Positions 17,001 through 24,366 of a DNA stretch of 64,000 nt are shown here, piece after piece. This stretch comes from Bifidobacterium asteroides. GTDB lineage: Bacteria > Actinomycetota > Actinomycetes > Actinomycetales > Bifidobacteriaceae. Positions within the stretch are counted from its first letter, which is position 1. Every line of letters begins with the position of its first letter. The position numbers and the translations under genes were made by a program. Where the stretch lies: positions 124,001-188,000 of the forward strand of contig NZ_WKKW01000001.1 in NCBI RefSeq assembly GCF_009683175.1. Direction: 5' to 3'. The notes under the pieces were generated by a model, which had not been told where the DNA came from, ran no database searches, and saw only the letters and a list, made by a program, of their open reading frames with translations.

Positions 17001-18051
17001 CCGTGGACAGGGAGCCCGCAAAGTCCTGCATGGAGGTCTTCGCCTCGCCGGATGCTGCCACCAGCTGGTTGGTGACGCTGGATGCCTTGTCCGTGGGGAT
17101 GTTGTAGGAGCGCATGATGGAGGTCAGGGCGTTGGTCATGACCCCCAGGTCGACCTGCTCGTCGGTGGCTCCCTGGGCCGCTGCTTTGAGGACCTTGAGC
17201 CCGTCGGCACCGCGCATCTGGGCCTTTTCCATCGTGTACATGCCCTCGGCCAGCTGGCTGGTGCTGATGCCGGTCTGCACGGCGATGTCCTTGATGCCTT
17301 CCTCCACCCCATGCAGGTTCTTGGCGGACTCGCCACCGGCGGTCACCAAGAGGTTCATCTGCTTTTGGAAGCCTTCGGCGGCGTCGGCGCTGGTTTTCAT
17401 CCACTGGGCGATGCCAACAGCCCCCAAGCCCAGGCCCAGCAGGCTCAGGCTTTTGCGGGACTTGTCCCAGATGGTCTTCAGCTTGTTGGACTTGCCGCCG
17501 ACTCCATCCAAAGACTGGCCGAAGCTGGCCCACTTGGAGGGCTGCTCGTCAGCTGTGCGAGCCAGATCCTTGTTGGCTTTGGCCAGCTGCTCGGTTGATG
17601 TTTTGCTGGCCTTGTTGGATGCTTCCAGGGCTTTTTCCGACGAGGTGACTGCCTCGGCGGTCTGCCGGGCTTTGCCTCGGGCGGCAGTGAGCTGCGCTTC
17701 TGCCTTAAGCGCCTGGGAGGAGCCTTCCCCGTACTTCGCCACCTGCTCGGACAGGCGTTTTTCTGCTGCCTCCTGGTTTTTGGCGGCTACTGCGGCTCGG
17801 TCGCGTGCCTTGGCGATGTCCCGGGTGGCGTCCTCCACTGCACGCTTGGCTTTGGCTTCGGCATCCTTGAGGGTGTCGACCTGGGCTTTGAGCACGTCGG
17901 TCTTGGAGGCGGCCGCCATGGACTGCGACCAGACCTTCCCGGAGGCTGCGCCGGCATCCCTGGCGGCGTCCGTCGTCCCCGTCAGCAGGAGCTTCGCGAA
18001 ATTCTGCAGATTGGGGAGAACGTCCATCCATACCGAGTTCACGCCGGCCAT
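14041..18051 (-). CDS. Tape measure protein with C-terminal lytic transglycosylase domain
   Basis: This 1336-aa protein sets tail length and helps DNA entry. It has a long coiled coil (about 45-180), then a TP901-type core (about 215-420, including GISTSQLAEGMYTMEKAQM). Hydrophobic segments follow around 630-690 (GVVGGITGVVTAVLLA, IGMAVLAIGLLVGAF), then Trp-rich helical repeats (WNWINDHV, WDWIVDKF, WDWISS). An SLT lysozyme-like domain lies near 1130-1230, with catalytic Glu in RRMSQESGGNPAAINN and the GLMQVIPPTF motif. It would locally digest peptidoglycan during injection. The ATG is 2 bp past the frameshifted chaperone stop. Confidence 0.93.
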   Translation of the reverse strand: MAGVNSVWMDVLPNLQNFAKLLLTGTTDAARDAGAASGKVWSQSMAAASKTDVLKAQVDTLKDAEAKAKRAVEDATRDIAKARDRAAVAAKNQEAAEKRLSEQVAKYGEGSSQALKAEAQLTAARGKARQTAEAVTSSEKALEASNKASKTSTEQLAKANKDLARTADEQPSKWASFGQSLDGVGGKSNKLKTIWDKSRKSLSLLGLGLGAVGIAQWMKTSADAAEGFQKQMNLLVTAGGESAKNLHGVEEGIKDIAVQTGISTSQLAEGMYTMEKAQMRGADGLKVLKAAAQGATDEQVDLGVMTNALTSIMRSYNIPTDKASSVTNQLVAASGEAKTSMQDFAGSLSTVLPVASAAGISFAEVGGAEATLTSHGTSAQESTQELANTIRALQAPNQVAVNEMQQFGISSVDVAQNLGKRGLTGTIGYLSETILKHMGPSGTIMLNTFNQSRFAAENASTMFGQLTGKAKQLAKGVMDGSVTLNDYRQGLKALPDQQAALVRQWEQMYTKSKGFNDQLKQGSPQAQTYTEALKKIMGGATGMNTALMLSGGSTQTFAKNVKGISDAAKKNGKDISTWKETQNTARVQTDRFNQVLDTTRITLAAKFLPALTGVLKWFVSGAESIKKFTDSHRTLVKVLLGVVGGITGVVTAVLLANKAVKAFKTAFKLLDAVFIKSKIGMAVLAIGLLVGAFTLAYNKCKPFRDAVNGALNGIKKVAGNVGKWFSGPFVNFFKTAWSKVTGVAKGAWNVLKTIGQGIVQVFKILITFVVTSFVTPWVIAFNLLKKPVEDLWHKVIQPAFDGIRKAMGTAWNWINDHVITPFKNGAKALGDAWNDLYAKYIRPVWDWIVDKFRDAWGWIKAHVMDAWNREINGLAKIFHWLYDNAIRPVWDWISSKSQNAWNWIDRNVLGPFKDGIHAIGQAFETTKDWIGRSWDQIRDAAAKPVRWVVDTVYTNGIKNVWNKVAGAVGLKLTLPDAHFAEGGINPGYAPGQDTILAMTSPGEAWMVPEWVRAVGPDNVYRWNRLARQSGPAAVRADMGFAAGGIVPRFDLGGIVQSAETWLSNAAKSVSEFFSDPGGMVSRLIVDPVKRLLAGIGAGDWGRLIAQLPVKVMQGLVDKAKSLISSMSSAGSGGSGVQRWRGLVVQALHMLGQPDSWTDTVLRRMSQESGGNPAAINNWDSNAKAGIPSQGLMQVIPPTFAAYAGPFASRPITDPLANIYAGLNYALHRYGSLSALNRPGGYAEGGIVPSLYDKGGYLAPGVTIVSNQTSDPELVLTGDQQRALFAKDGGRQESRAEKLPPMQVIINNYGVKDPYVQGTIDGRTAAHALMQSAMGES

Positions 18052-18053
18052 GC

Positions 18054-18658
18054 TCAGCCTCCTGGGATGATGCGGGACGCCAGGGCGTCCAGTTCTGTTT
18101 TTGTCTGCCCGTCGAGGTCGTCTTCGGGCCGATGATGCTTCTCCCGCTCCTTTTCATCCCTGGCGATGGCCAGGGAGAGCGGGTTGAAGGGTTTGAGCCC
18201 GCGCACGAGGACGGCGAGGGCTCTTAGGGTTATGTCTCCGCGCCAGTACTCCGCGATCGGGTCACGTGGGCTGTACTGCTCGCACAGGGCGGCTTCCAGC
18301 TCCTCCGGGTGGCCGTCAGCGTCGAGGAGGTCTAGCGCCGTGTAGGGACCCCGTCAGGTGTAGTGGCCTCCATCTGCTCGCCGATCTCGTTGAGTAGCAG
18401 CATCACGTCGGACACCTGCCCGCCGTCGGCCAAAAAGTCGTCCCACTGGTCGCCGAGCACAGCCTTGGCCATGTCGATGTCGGTGCTGGCGGCGGTGACC
18501 GCCTCCTTGGTCTTGTTGGACTGGAGCAGCGGATGCTCGATGTGGTAGACGCGCGCATCCTCGCCGTCCTGGACGGTGAAATCGATCGTGTCGGTGACCC
18601 CGGGGTGGGTCTCCTTATACTTCTGGCGGATGGCATGGAGGGAATACTGTGTGGACAT
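18054..18658 (-). CDS. Tail assembly chaperone, -1 frameshift (GT) product
   Basis: The product would be about 201 aa: the gene starting at 18658 read until shortly before its stop, then a -1 shift into the frame ending at 18054. The extension is open for about 99 codons, has a plausible composition (YWRGDITLRALAVLV... ending ASRIIPGG) and no good start codon of its own. In the -1 frame a TGA at 18356-18354 precedes the open region and the zero-frame TAG is at 18334-18332, so the shift must occur in the 22 nt between. The GGGGTCCC run (18352-18345) is the best slip site. The G/GT ratio in tailed phages controls tape measure wrapping. Confidence 0.8.
18332..18658 (-). CDS. Tail assembly chaperone, G-type product
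   Basis: The 108-aa zero-frame product lies between the major tail protein and the tape measure gene, the invariant place of the G/GT chaperone. It is acidic and helical. It is terminated by TAG at 18334-18332; a fraction of ribosomes would shift to make the longer GT form. The ATG follows AAGGAG. Confidence 0.85.
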   Translation of the reverse strand: MSTQYSLHAIRQKYKETHPGVTDTIDFTVQDGEDARVYHIEHPLLQSNKTKEAVTAASTDIDMAKAVLGDQWDDFLADGGQVSDVMLLLNEIGEQMEATTPDGVPTRR

Positions 18659-18694
18659 TGATGCTCCTTAGATGTGTTTTGTGTGGGCTGGCGG

Positions 18695-19396
18695 TCAGGC
18701 GGCGGTTTTGACGCTGGAGGCCTTGTCGTACTGCTTTCCGGTCCTCTCGTCGGTCAGAACGTCGAAGGTAAAGCCGAGGTCCTCGGTGTCGGCACGGTCC
18801 AAAGTCCGGTCGCCGAAGCCGGTGATGGTCGCCTTGTAGGTGAATTCCACCCGGTAGACGGCGTCTGCGCCCACTCCGTCCTGGGCGATCAGGTAGATGC
18901 GGTAGAGGGGCAGCTGGCTGAGTCCGTGCTCCGTGTAGGCCCAGGTTTTGGAGTCCTTGCTTTCCGGCCATGCGGCTACCGGAAGACCAGCTCGCAGAGC
19001 CTCCGTGTAGGCGTTCGCCTCGCCGAAGGTGACATCGATCTGGCGTGTGGAGGAGCTCAGGTCGGAGCGGACAGGCTCCAGGTCCTGCATCATGGTCGTG
19101 TCGTCGGTCTTGACGCTGCGCTTTTCTACCACGCCCTTGGTGGTCACGTAGCCCATCTGCTTGTACCCGTCGGGCAGTTGGAATGGCAGACCGTCATCGC
19201 CGAAGAACTTCTCCGGCGCAGGGGTCGAATAGTCGGCGATGGCCAAGACCATAGTCGCGTGCTTGCGGACACTGCCCGGATCGTTCTGCATGTACTGCTG
19301 CACGTCGGCGATGGTCGGCGTTGCCGTAGGGGCGGATGCCGTGTCGTCGCGGGTGGTCACTCCTGCGGGCATGGTCTGGGTTATGGGGTCGGTCAT
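18695..19396 (-). CDS. Major tail protein
   Basis: The 233-aa protein would form the tail tube. It sits directly upstream of the tail chaperone and downstream of the tail completion genes, and its beta-rich sequence includes the typical late segment VEFTYKATITGFGDRTL. I start at ATG 19396 because AAAAGGAG lies just before it; the longer frame begins inside a hairpin. A GGCCACTCC-type hairpin (about 19419-19443) lies in the leader. It lacks a U-run and might protect or attenuate this highly expressed message. Confidence 0.85.
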   Translation of the reverse strand: MTDPITQTMPAGVTTRDDTASAPTATPTIADVQQYMQNDPGSVRKHATMVLAIADYSTPAPEKFFGDDGLPFQLPDGYKQMGYVTTKGVVEKRSVKTDDTTMMQDLEPVRSDLSSSTRQIDVTFGEANAYTEALRAGLPVAAWPESKDSKTWAYTEHGLSQLPLYRIYLIAQDGVGADAVYRVEFTYKATITGFGDRTLDRADTEDLGFTFDVLTDERTGKQYDKASSVKTAA

Positions 19397-19469
19397 ATGA
19401 TGCTCCTTTTGCATATGCAAGAGGCCACCCCTGTCGGAGTGGCCTGAAAATTGGGTTGTTTGGTTGGAG

Positions 19470-19865
19470 TTAGTGGCTTACGGGTCTCATGACGAGGCTG
19501 AAAGTGGCGGTGCAGCGCAGGATGGCAGGGTCGCCGAAAGGCACGTCGGCAAAGGCGCTGCCTGAGATGTCGTCCACGTACCCATATGCGTTGCCGTTAC
19601 CGGCCAGGGAGGCCATGCACGAGTCCATGGTCTGGATCATCGGGTTCATGTCGGACCAGGACTTGGCGAGCAGGTCGATGTCCACGCTCACGGAACGTTC
19701 CACCGGACCCATCGATCCGGACGGGCTCAGGCTCGTCTTGACCAACGGCAGCGCTGCGATAAGCTGCTTGTCGTCGGGCAGGACCGTGTACGGATGGTAT
19801 CTGGTCTTGTCGGCGATCCATTGGTTGACCAGCCTCAGATGCTGCGGCCATCTGACAGGATCCAT
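19470..19865 (-). CDS. Tail terminator / tail completion-like protein
   Basis: The 131-aa protein is encoded between the HK97-gp10-like gene and the major tail protein, the standard place of the tail terminator that caps the tube and joins it to the head. The ATG follows AGGAGG. There is no diagnostic motif, so assignment is by order and length. Confidence 0.75.
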   Translation of the reverse strand: MDPVRWPQHLRLVNQWIADKTRYHPYTVLPDDKQLIAALPLVKTSLSPSGSMGPVERSVSVDIDLLAKSWSDMNPMIQTMDSCMASLAGNGNAYGYVDDISGSAFADVPFGDPAILRCTATFSLVMRPVSH

Positions 19866-19873
19866 GTGGCCTC

Positions 19874-20194
19874 CTAGAGCTGCGATGCCGCTCGGCGAAA
19901 GAAATTATGCCGCGGGTAGCGCAGCGACCCGTGCTCCTGCTCAGAGGCGTGCTCACTGCCGGCGATCACCCGCGCGTAGGGACGTTTGATGCCTGTGGGC
20001 GACTTGGTACCCGGCCTGGTGCCCGTCTCAATCCGCAGCGAGTCGGCGAAATCGTCGCAGCCCTCCTGGTAGGCGAGCCTCTGGCAGATTGGCAGGAGCC
20101 TGGCGGCGATGTCGTTCAGACCCTGGCGCACTGCAGGGCTTTCCAGGATGTTTTTCTCCAGCCATTTTTCGTCGACTGATGCTCCGCTGCTCAT
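19874..20194 (-). CDS. HK97 gp10-like head-tail connector
   Basis: The 106-aa protein contains the late segment SLRIETGTRPGTKSPTG and a basic C-terminus, like the gp10 family of head-tail joining proteins. The ATG at 20194 overlaps the upstream stop by 4 nt. It belongs to the connector set between capsid and tail genes. Confidence 0.75.
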   Translation of the reverse strand: MSSGASVDEKWLEKNILESPAVRQGLNDIAARLLPICQRLAYQEGCDDFADSLRIETGTRPGTKSPTGIKRPYARVIAGSEHASEQEHGSLRYPRHNFFRRAASQL

Positions 20195-20535
20195 CGGTGG
20201 TCCTCCATCATGTACAGCTCGCTGTGGGAGCCGAGCCCGTCGGCCGGCGTGTACTCCTGCACGGAGCTGGCCAGCCGATAGTTCTTTCCATCCCATTCGA
20301 TGGTGTCGTCCCCGTCGACCAGGTCGGAGAGGACGATGCCCTGCGGGCCGATGACCCGCCACCGGCCCAGGAGCACATCCTGCTCGAAGAGCACGTCGCC
20401 CGCATGGGTGACGGGCTGCACGCTGCACCCCGTCACCGTACGAGTGGTGGTGCTCTCCTGCGGCTGGCCGTCCACGTCGGGCGCGCCCATGGTGCGGTGT
20501 TTGATGGTGATCGTGTCCCCGTGCAGACTGGTCAT
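20191..20535 (-). CDS. Head closure / stopper-like connector protein
   Basis: The 114-aa beta-rich protein is the second connector gene after the capsid. Its core GRWRVIGPQGIVLSDL and YRLASSVQEY fit the head-closure (stopper) family that seals the portal. It overlaps both neighbours by 4 nt. Confidence 0.72.
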   Translation of the reverse strand: MTSLHGDTITIKHRTMGAPDVDGQPQESTTTRTVTGCSVQPVTHAGDVLFEQDVLLGRWRVIGPQGIVLSDLVDGDDTIEWDGKNYRLASSVQEYTPADGLGSHSELYMMEDHR

Positions 20536-21068
20536 AGGATGCCTCCGATCCGGTATTTGGCTATGGCGGCGCTCCATGCGGCGCTGGTGCCCACGGACTG
20601 GGCGACGCTGTAGGTGCGGGACTCCTCCCCGGTGGTCCAGGAGGCGAGCCCGGGCATGACCTGGTAGATGGCTGCGGCCTGCTCCAGCACCGCGTCCTCC
20701 ACATCGCCGGGCACCGGGTCGTAGCCGTGCGTGTAGGTGACCTGGATGCTCCGCCACCCATCCACCGGATGCTCAAAACGGAGCATCCCGTCAGCTGACC
20801 ACTCTGGAGTGGCTGGCTCGCCGTTAAAGAGGACTTTGCCGACGTCCGTGACCGGCCGGTTGGGCAGGCGCACTGTCCTGCCGCCTGTCCCGTCCAGGAT
20901 GATCGTGTCCGTGCTCTGGATGATGGGGTTGCGGCTTTGGCCGGTGAAACGGTCGGAGGCAAGCCGCAGGCACAGGGCCAGTTTCGGTTCGTCGGGCTTG
21001 CAGTTGAGACGCTGCGCCAGATCATCCGGGGATGCCAGCGGCTTCGGCTGGTCCTGCTGTCCGCTCAT
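20532..21068 (-). CDS. Head-tail adaptor (gp6-like)
   Basis: The 178-aa protein has the N-terminal helical segment LAQRLNCKPDEPKLALCLRL, a central strand region with IILDGTGGRTVRLPNRPV, and a YTHGYDPVPGDVEDAVLE motif. This layout is typical of HK97 gp6/SPP1 gp15-type adaptors that bind the portal ring. I start at ATG 21068 behind GAGGAGG. It directly follows the major capsid gene. Confidence 0.8.
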   Translation of the reverse strand: MSGQQDQPKPLASPDDLAQRLNCKPDEPKLALCLRLASDRFTGQSRNPIIQSTDTIILDGTGGRTVRLPNRPVTDVGKVLFNGEPATPEWSADGMLRFEHPVDGWRSIQVTYTHGYDPVPGDVEDAVLEQAAAIYQVMPGLASWTTGEESRTYSVAQSVGTSAAWSAAIAKYRIGGIL

Positions 21069-21085
21069 GCCTGCCTCCTCACGTG

Positions 21086-22315
21086 TCACTTGCTGGCTGG
21101 AGCGCTGCCGGCGATGGTGGCCACGGCGATCTTCTTGGGCTCCATGAGCATCAGCAGCTCGCGCTTCTGGGCGCGCACATATGCCAGATTATGTTCGGCG
21201 TCATCCGCGTTCTGGTTGAAGGTGAGGATGCTCAGCGGCTCGTAGTCCAGGAGCAGGACAGAGTGGAAATCGCCAATCAGCGCGGTGCCCTGGGGCACCA
21301 TGGAAGAGGTGATCCGAGGGTAGCCGAAAAGTGTGCCCGGGCCTACGCCGAAGGGAGCGTTGGACAGGTACCGGCCGTTCTTGTCGGTCATAAGAACGAA
21401 GTTCTCTTCGTCAGTCGGGTTCAGGATGATGGCCTGTATCGATATGGTTCGGATGGTGTTGCGCAGCTGGGTCACGGCGTGGGATATGGTGGTCACCGCG
21501 TCCTTGTCAAAAGGCACCTTCTGCACATTGGGATCAGTGAGCAGTCCGTGAGAGGGGCCGTTGTTGTTGCTGTCGCCGTGCAGGACCAGGTCCTCCTCTA
21601 CGCCGGCGATGTTACGCATCAGGACCGTGTCGATCATGCTGGCGATGACACCATCGTCGAAGAGCTCGTCATAGGTGACTTTCATGCCGTCGGCTGCAGT
21701 GTAGGCTTTAGCCTCGGCGATCTCAGTCGCCAGGGTCGAGAGGGGGCGTCTCCCTCCTTCGGGCACAGTGGAGGCATTGGAGGTTACCTCTGTCATCTGC
21801 CGGTATTCAATCAGCTTGTTTTCCGTGGTGTTTCGGTGGATCAGGCCCAGCAGGGTGTTCGTCTGCGGATAGGTGACATCCGTGTAACCGGGCATCATGT
21901 AGGGGTTCACTGCGCCAGGCAGGTCTGATGTGAGGGGAGCCGGGTCGGCTTTTACCATGAGGTGGGCGACCTCAAAACGGATGGAGGTCGCATTCGGATG
22001 GCTGGCCTTCATCGACTGGTAGGCTTTGCTGCGTACGAAGGCTTCGCCGTAGGACTTGGCTACGGGTTGGGTCTTCTGCTCGACCGGCGAGGATGCTTTC
22101 CGCTCCCCGGTGGGTCCTGTCAGTGCCTTGAAAGCAGCCTGCGCCTCGTCGGCTTTCTTGATCTTCTCTTTCAGCTCGTCGGCCTTCTTTTTCAGTTCGA
22201 GGATCTGCGTGTTCTCCTCGTCGTTAAAGTCGCGGTTCTCCTGCTGGGCCTTCGCCGCCAGGGTTTTGGTCTGGGCGAGGACATCCTTCAGCTGGTCGTT
22301 GAGACTCTTGCTCAT
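21086..22315 (-). CDS. Major capsid protein, HK97 fold
   Basis: The 409-aa protein has an N-terminal coiled-coil delta/scaffold domain (about 1-68, rich in K, E, D and Q) that would be removed by the protease encoded upstream. The HK97-type shell domain follows from about residue 100. A segment AILGNPTDEENF-like stretch (ILNPTDEENFVLMTDKNGRY) and a conserved late GDF are visible. It overlaps the protease gene by 4 nt. Confidence 0.92.
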   Translation of the reverse strand: MSKSLNDQLKDVLAQTKTLAAKAQQENRDFNDEENTQILELKKKADELKEKIKKADEAQAAFKALTGPTGERKASSPVEQKTQPVAKSYGEAFVRSKAYQSMKASHPNATSIRFEVAHLMVKADPAPLTSDLPGAVNPYMMPGYTDVTYPQTNTLLGLIHRNTTENKLIEYRQMTEVTSNASTVPEGGRRPLSTLATEIAEAKAYTAADGMKVTYDELFDDGVIASMIDTVLMRNIAGVEEDLVLHGDSNNNGPSHGLLTDPNVQKVPFDKDAVTTISHAVTQLRNTIRTISIQAIILNPTDEENFVLMTDKNGRYLSNAPFGVGPGTLFGYPRITSSMVPQGTALIGDFHSVLLLDYEPLSILTFNQNADDAEHNLAYVRAQKRELLMLMEPKKIAVATIAGSAPASK

Positions 22316-23097
22316 AGTGTTCCTTCCATGAGATGTAGTTCTAGGTCCGCTGCCCAGGCGGTCAGTTCGGGCACAGTGCAGGCTTTCGCGGTCTTCTCCG
22401 CGTCCTCCTGCGGCTTCCCTTCCGTTTGCGCGGAGCGGGAGGCGAGTTCTTCCTGGACGGTCTGCCTTACCAGGTCGCGCAGCCCGTCATCAGGCTGTGT
22501 CGGATCAGGCGGATCGTCCTCCTTGTCAGGGTCGGAGTCTTCGACTTTGTACTTGTCGGGTGGTTCGGCTTCGGGCTGTCCGGCTTCGTCCTGGCTTTTG
22601 GTGCTCATGAGCACGGTGGCGGGGTTCGCGCCTTTCAGACATGGCCCGAGCTCGATCAGATCGACCTTGCCGACCTGGATGATCGGCCCTTCCGGGCTGT
22701 CCACGACTTTGAAGTCGGACTCTTCGCCGGCGTATGAGAATTCGGTGACCCGGCGGTCCTTGAGGAGCTTGAAAACCTGCACGGCCGTAGGGTTGCTCAT
22801 GTCCAGCTGGGCGGTGACCTCCAGACCCTGGTCTGTCTCCTTGGCTTCGAGCACCTCGCCGATATGTGACATGGGGTCGGACCACTGGTGGGACCAGACC
22901 ACGGGGATCGGGTCCCCTTTGGCCTGCCATTGCGCCAGGGTGTCGGTGAAAGCCCCCGGCATGACCACTTCGCCCAGACTGTCCACGTTGCCGAAAACGC
23001 TCACCAAGGCCGTGAACTGGCCTTTGCCCAGGCTTCCCTCATCGCCGACGCTTTTTAGCGTGGCTGCGGTGGAGCGTTTCAGAGTGTGCGGCTTCAT
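22312..23097 (-). CDS. Prohead maturation protease, HK97 (S78) family
   Basis: The 261-aa serine protease cleaves the capsid scaffold domain. The protease domain spans about 20-165 with the His in VVWSHQ and the Ser in VTEFSYAGE. Its N-terminal segment FGNVDSLGEVVMPGAF is typical of the family. The C-terminal 95 residues are acidic and Pro/Asp-rich, followed by a helical end that may act in scaffold targeting. It overlaps portal and capsid genes by 4 nt each. Confidence 0.9.
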   Translation of the reverse strand: MKPHTLKRSTAATLKSVGDEGSLGKGQFTALVSVFGNVDSLGEVVMPGAFTDTLAQWQAKGDPIPVVWSHQWSDPMSHIGEVLEAKETDQGLEVTAQLDMSNPTAVQVFKLLKDRRVTEFSYAGEESDFKVVDSPEGPIIQVGKVDLIELGPCLKGANPATVLMSTKSQDEAGQPEAEPPDKYKVEDSDPDKEDDPPDPTQPDDGLRDLVRQTVQEELASRSAQTEGKPQEDAEKTAKACTVPELTAWAADLELHLMEGTL

Positions 23098-24356
23098 TGG
23101 CTGCCTCCCAAATTCTGTGACCCGGAGTCGGTCGGGTCCGCTTCCGGCCCTCCCCCGCGCTTCGTGTTCAGAAGGTCGATGATCTGGTCGTATTCAGGGC
23201 CCATGGCGGGCAGATTCTGCTCTTTCCGGGCCTCGTTGATGCTCATGTATGGGCCGCCGACCGCCTTCTGAAGGATCTCCGCCTGCTCGGTGAAGCTGCC
23301 TCGCAGAGCTGCATTGAGGTCGAATTCGACGTATTCGCGCGGATTGTCGGCTACCAGGGGGACGATCTGCGCATTGAAAGCCTGCTCCAGCTGCGTGAAG
23401 ATAGGCCCGAGGGTCTCCTTGTAGAGGGAGTCGCGGAACGCCTGCGTCGACGAGTAGTTGGCTTCCCTGGCCCCCACCATTTCGGGGGGCACATGGTAGG
23501 CGGATGCCACTTCGATGTCCGCTAGGGTCCTGCCTTCGACTTCCTGCGCGTCCTTGGGGCTGAAGGCCTCGACCTTCTCCCAGTGGATGCCCTGCAAAAC
23601 CGGCGACCGGCCCTCCTTGCCGCCGTTTTCCAGGTAATCGCCGATGTCTGCTTCCAATCGGCGTTGGGACTCGTCGTCCAGCTTTTCCATTTCAGGGTCC
23701 ATGGCGAAGATGCCGGGAATGCGTGCCCCGTTCTTCCAAATGGCCTGCCGCCATTTGACCGACTCCGCATACTCGCGCAGGGTCTGGCTGAGGGTCTGCA
23801 TCGGGGAGACCCCGTTGGCGCTACCGTAGCCCTTATCCCAGAGGACACCATCCAGGCCGACGGTGTTGCTCTTGTTGTCGGCGGTGGTCAGCTGGATTGC
23901 ATGCACATCCTCGTAGCCGGTCCAGGTGAAACGCCACGTGTAGGCGGGCATCCGGTACAACTGCCATCCGCTGCGTGATGTGGCTGACGGCAGCAGCTTG
24001 GCCGCGAAACGGTCATAGACCAGCATGTCGCATATCAAGTCAAACCAAAACCGGTAGGCCCCGTGATAGGGAGTCGGGTATTTGACCAGATCGTACAATG
24101 GCCCGTCGGTGACCAGAGGCCGATCGTTGTCGCCGTCACGCCGGTACACCTTCATGGGGATACGGGCGGCGTTGCGGGCGATGAATTCCACGGTTTTGCG
24201 CACGCTGGGCTGGGTTGCGAACACGCTCATGGCCTCGGTGTTGGCGGACAAGGGCATGCCTGGGTCCACCACGTACCATCGGCCGCGCACCGTGCCCGTC
24301 TGGAAGTCCTGGACGGACTTTTCAGTGTGTTTGCGCCGGTTGAAGGGCCAGATCAT
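23094..24356 (-). CDS. Portal protein, HK97 family
   Basis: The 420-aa protein would form the dodecameric DNA channel at the capsid vertex. It shows the usual phage_portal features: an N-terminal KTVEFIARNAARIPMKVYRR segment, central ADIEVASAYHVPPEMVG, and SSTQAFRDSLYKETLGP in the clip/stem region. It lies between the large terminase and the protease and ends in a 4-nt overlap with the latter. Confidence 0.93.
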   Translation of the reverse strand: MIWPFNRRKHTEKSVQDFQTGTVRGRWYVVDPGMPLSANTEAMSVFATQPSVRKTVEFIARNAARIPMKVYRRDGDNDRPLVTDGPLYDLVKYPTPYHGAYRFWFDLICDMLVYDRFAAKLLPSATSRSGWQLYRMPAYTWRFTWTGYEDVHAIQLTTADNKSNTVGLDGVLWDKGYGSANGVSPMQTLSQTLREYAESVKWRQAIWKNGARIPGIFAMDPEMEKLDDESQRRLEADIGDYLENGGKEGRSPVLQGIHWEKVEAFSPKDAQEVEGRTLADIEVASAYHVPPEMVGAREANYSSTQAFRDSLYKETLGPIFTQLEQAFNAQIVPLVADNPREYVEFDLNAALRGSFTEQAEILQKAVGGPYMSINEARKEQNLPAMGPEYDQIIDLLNTKRGGGPEADPTDSGSQNLGGSQ

Positions 24357-24366
24357 GCCGTCCTCC

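Noticed and set aside
16156-17598. A 480-codon rightward ORF opposite the tape measure gene.
   Set aside because: It lies fully within the tape measure coding region, with no ribosome-binding site and no recognisable domain.
19419-19443. A terminator before the major tail gene (GGCCACTCC-type hairpin).
   Set aside because: The stem is present but no U-run follows on the minus strand, and it would block the essential tail genes; noted only as a leader structure.
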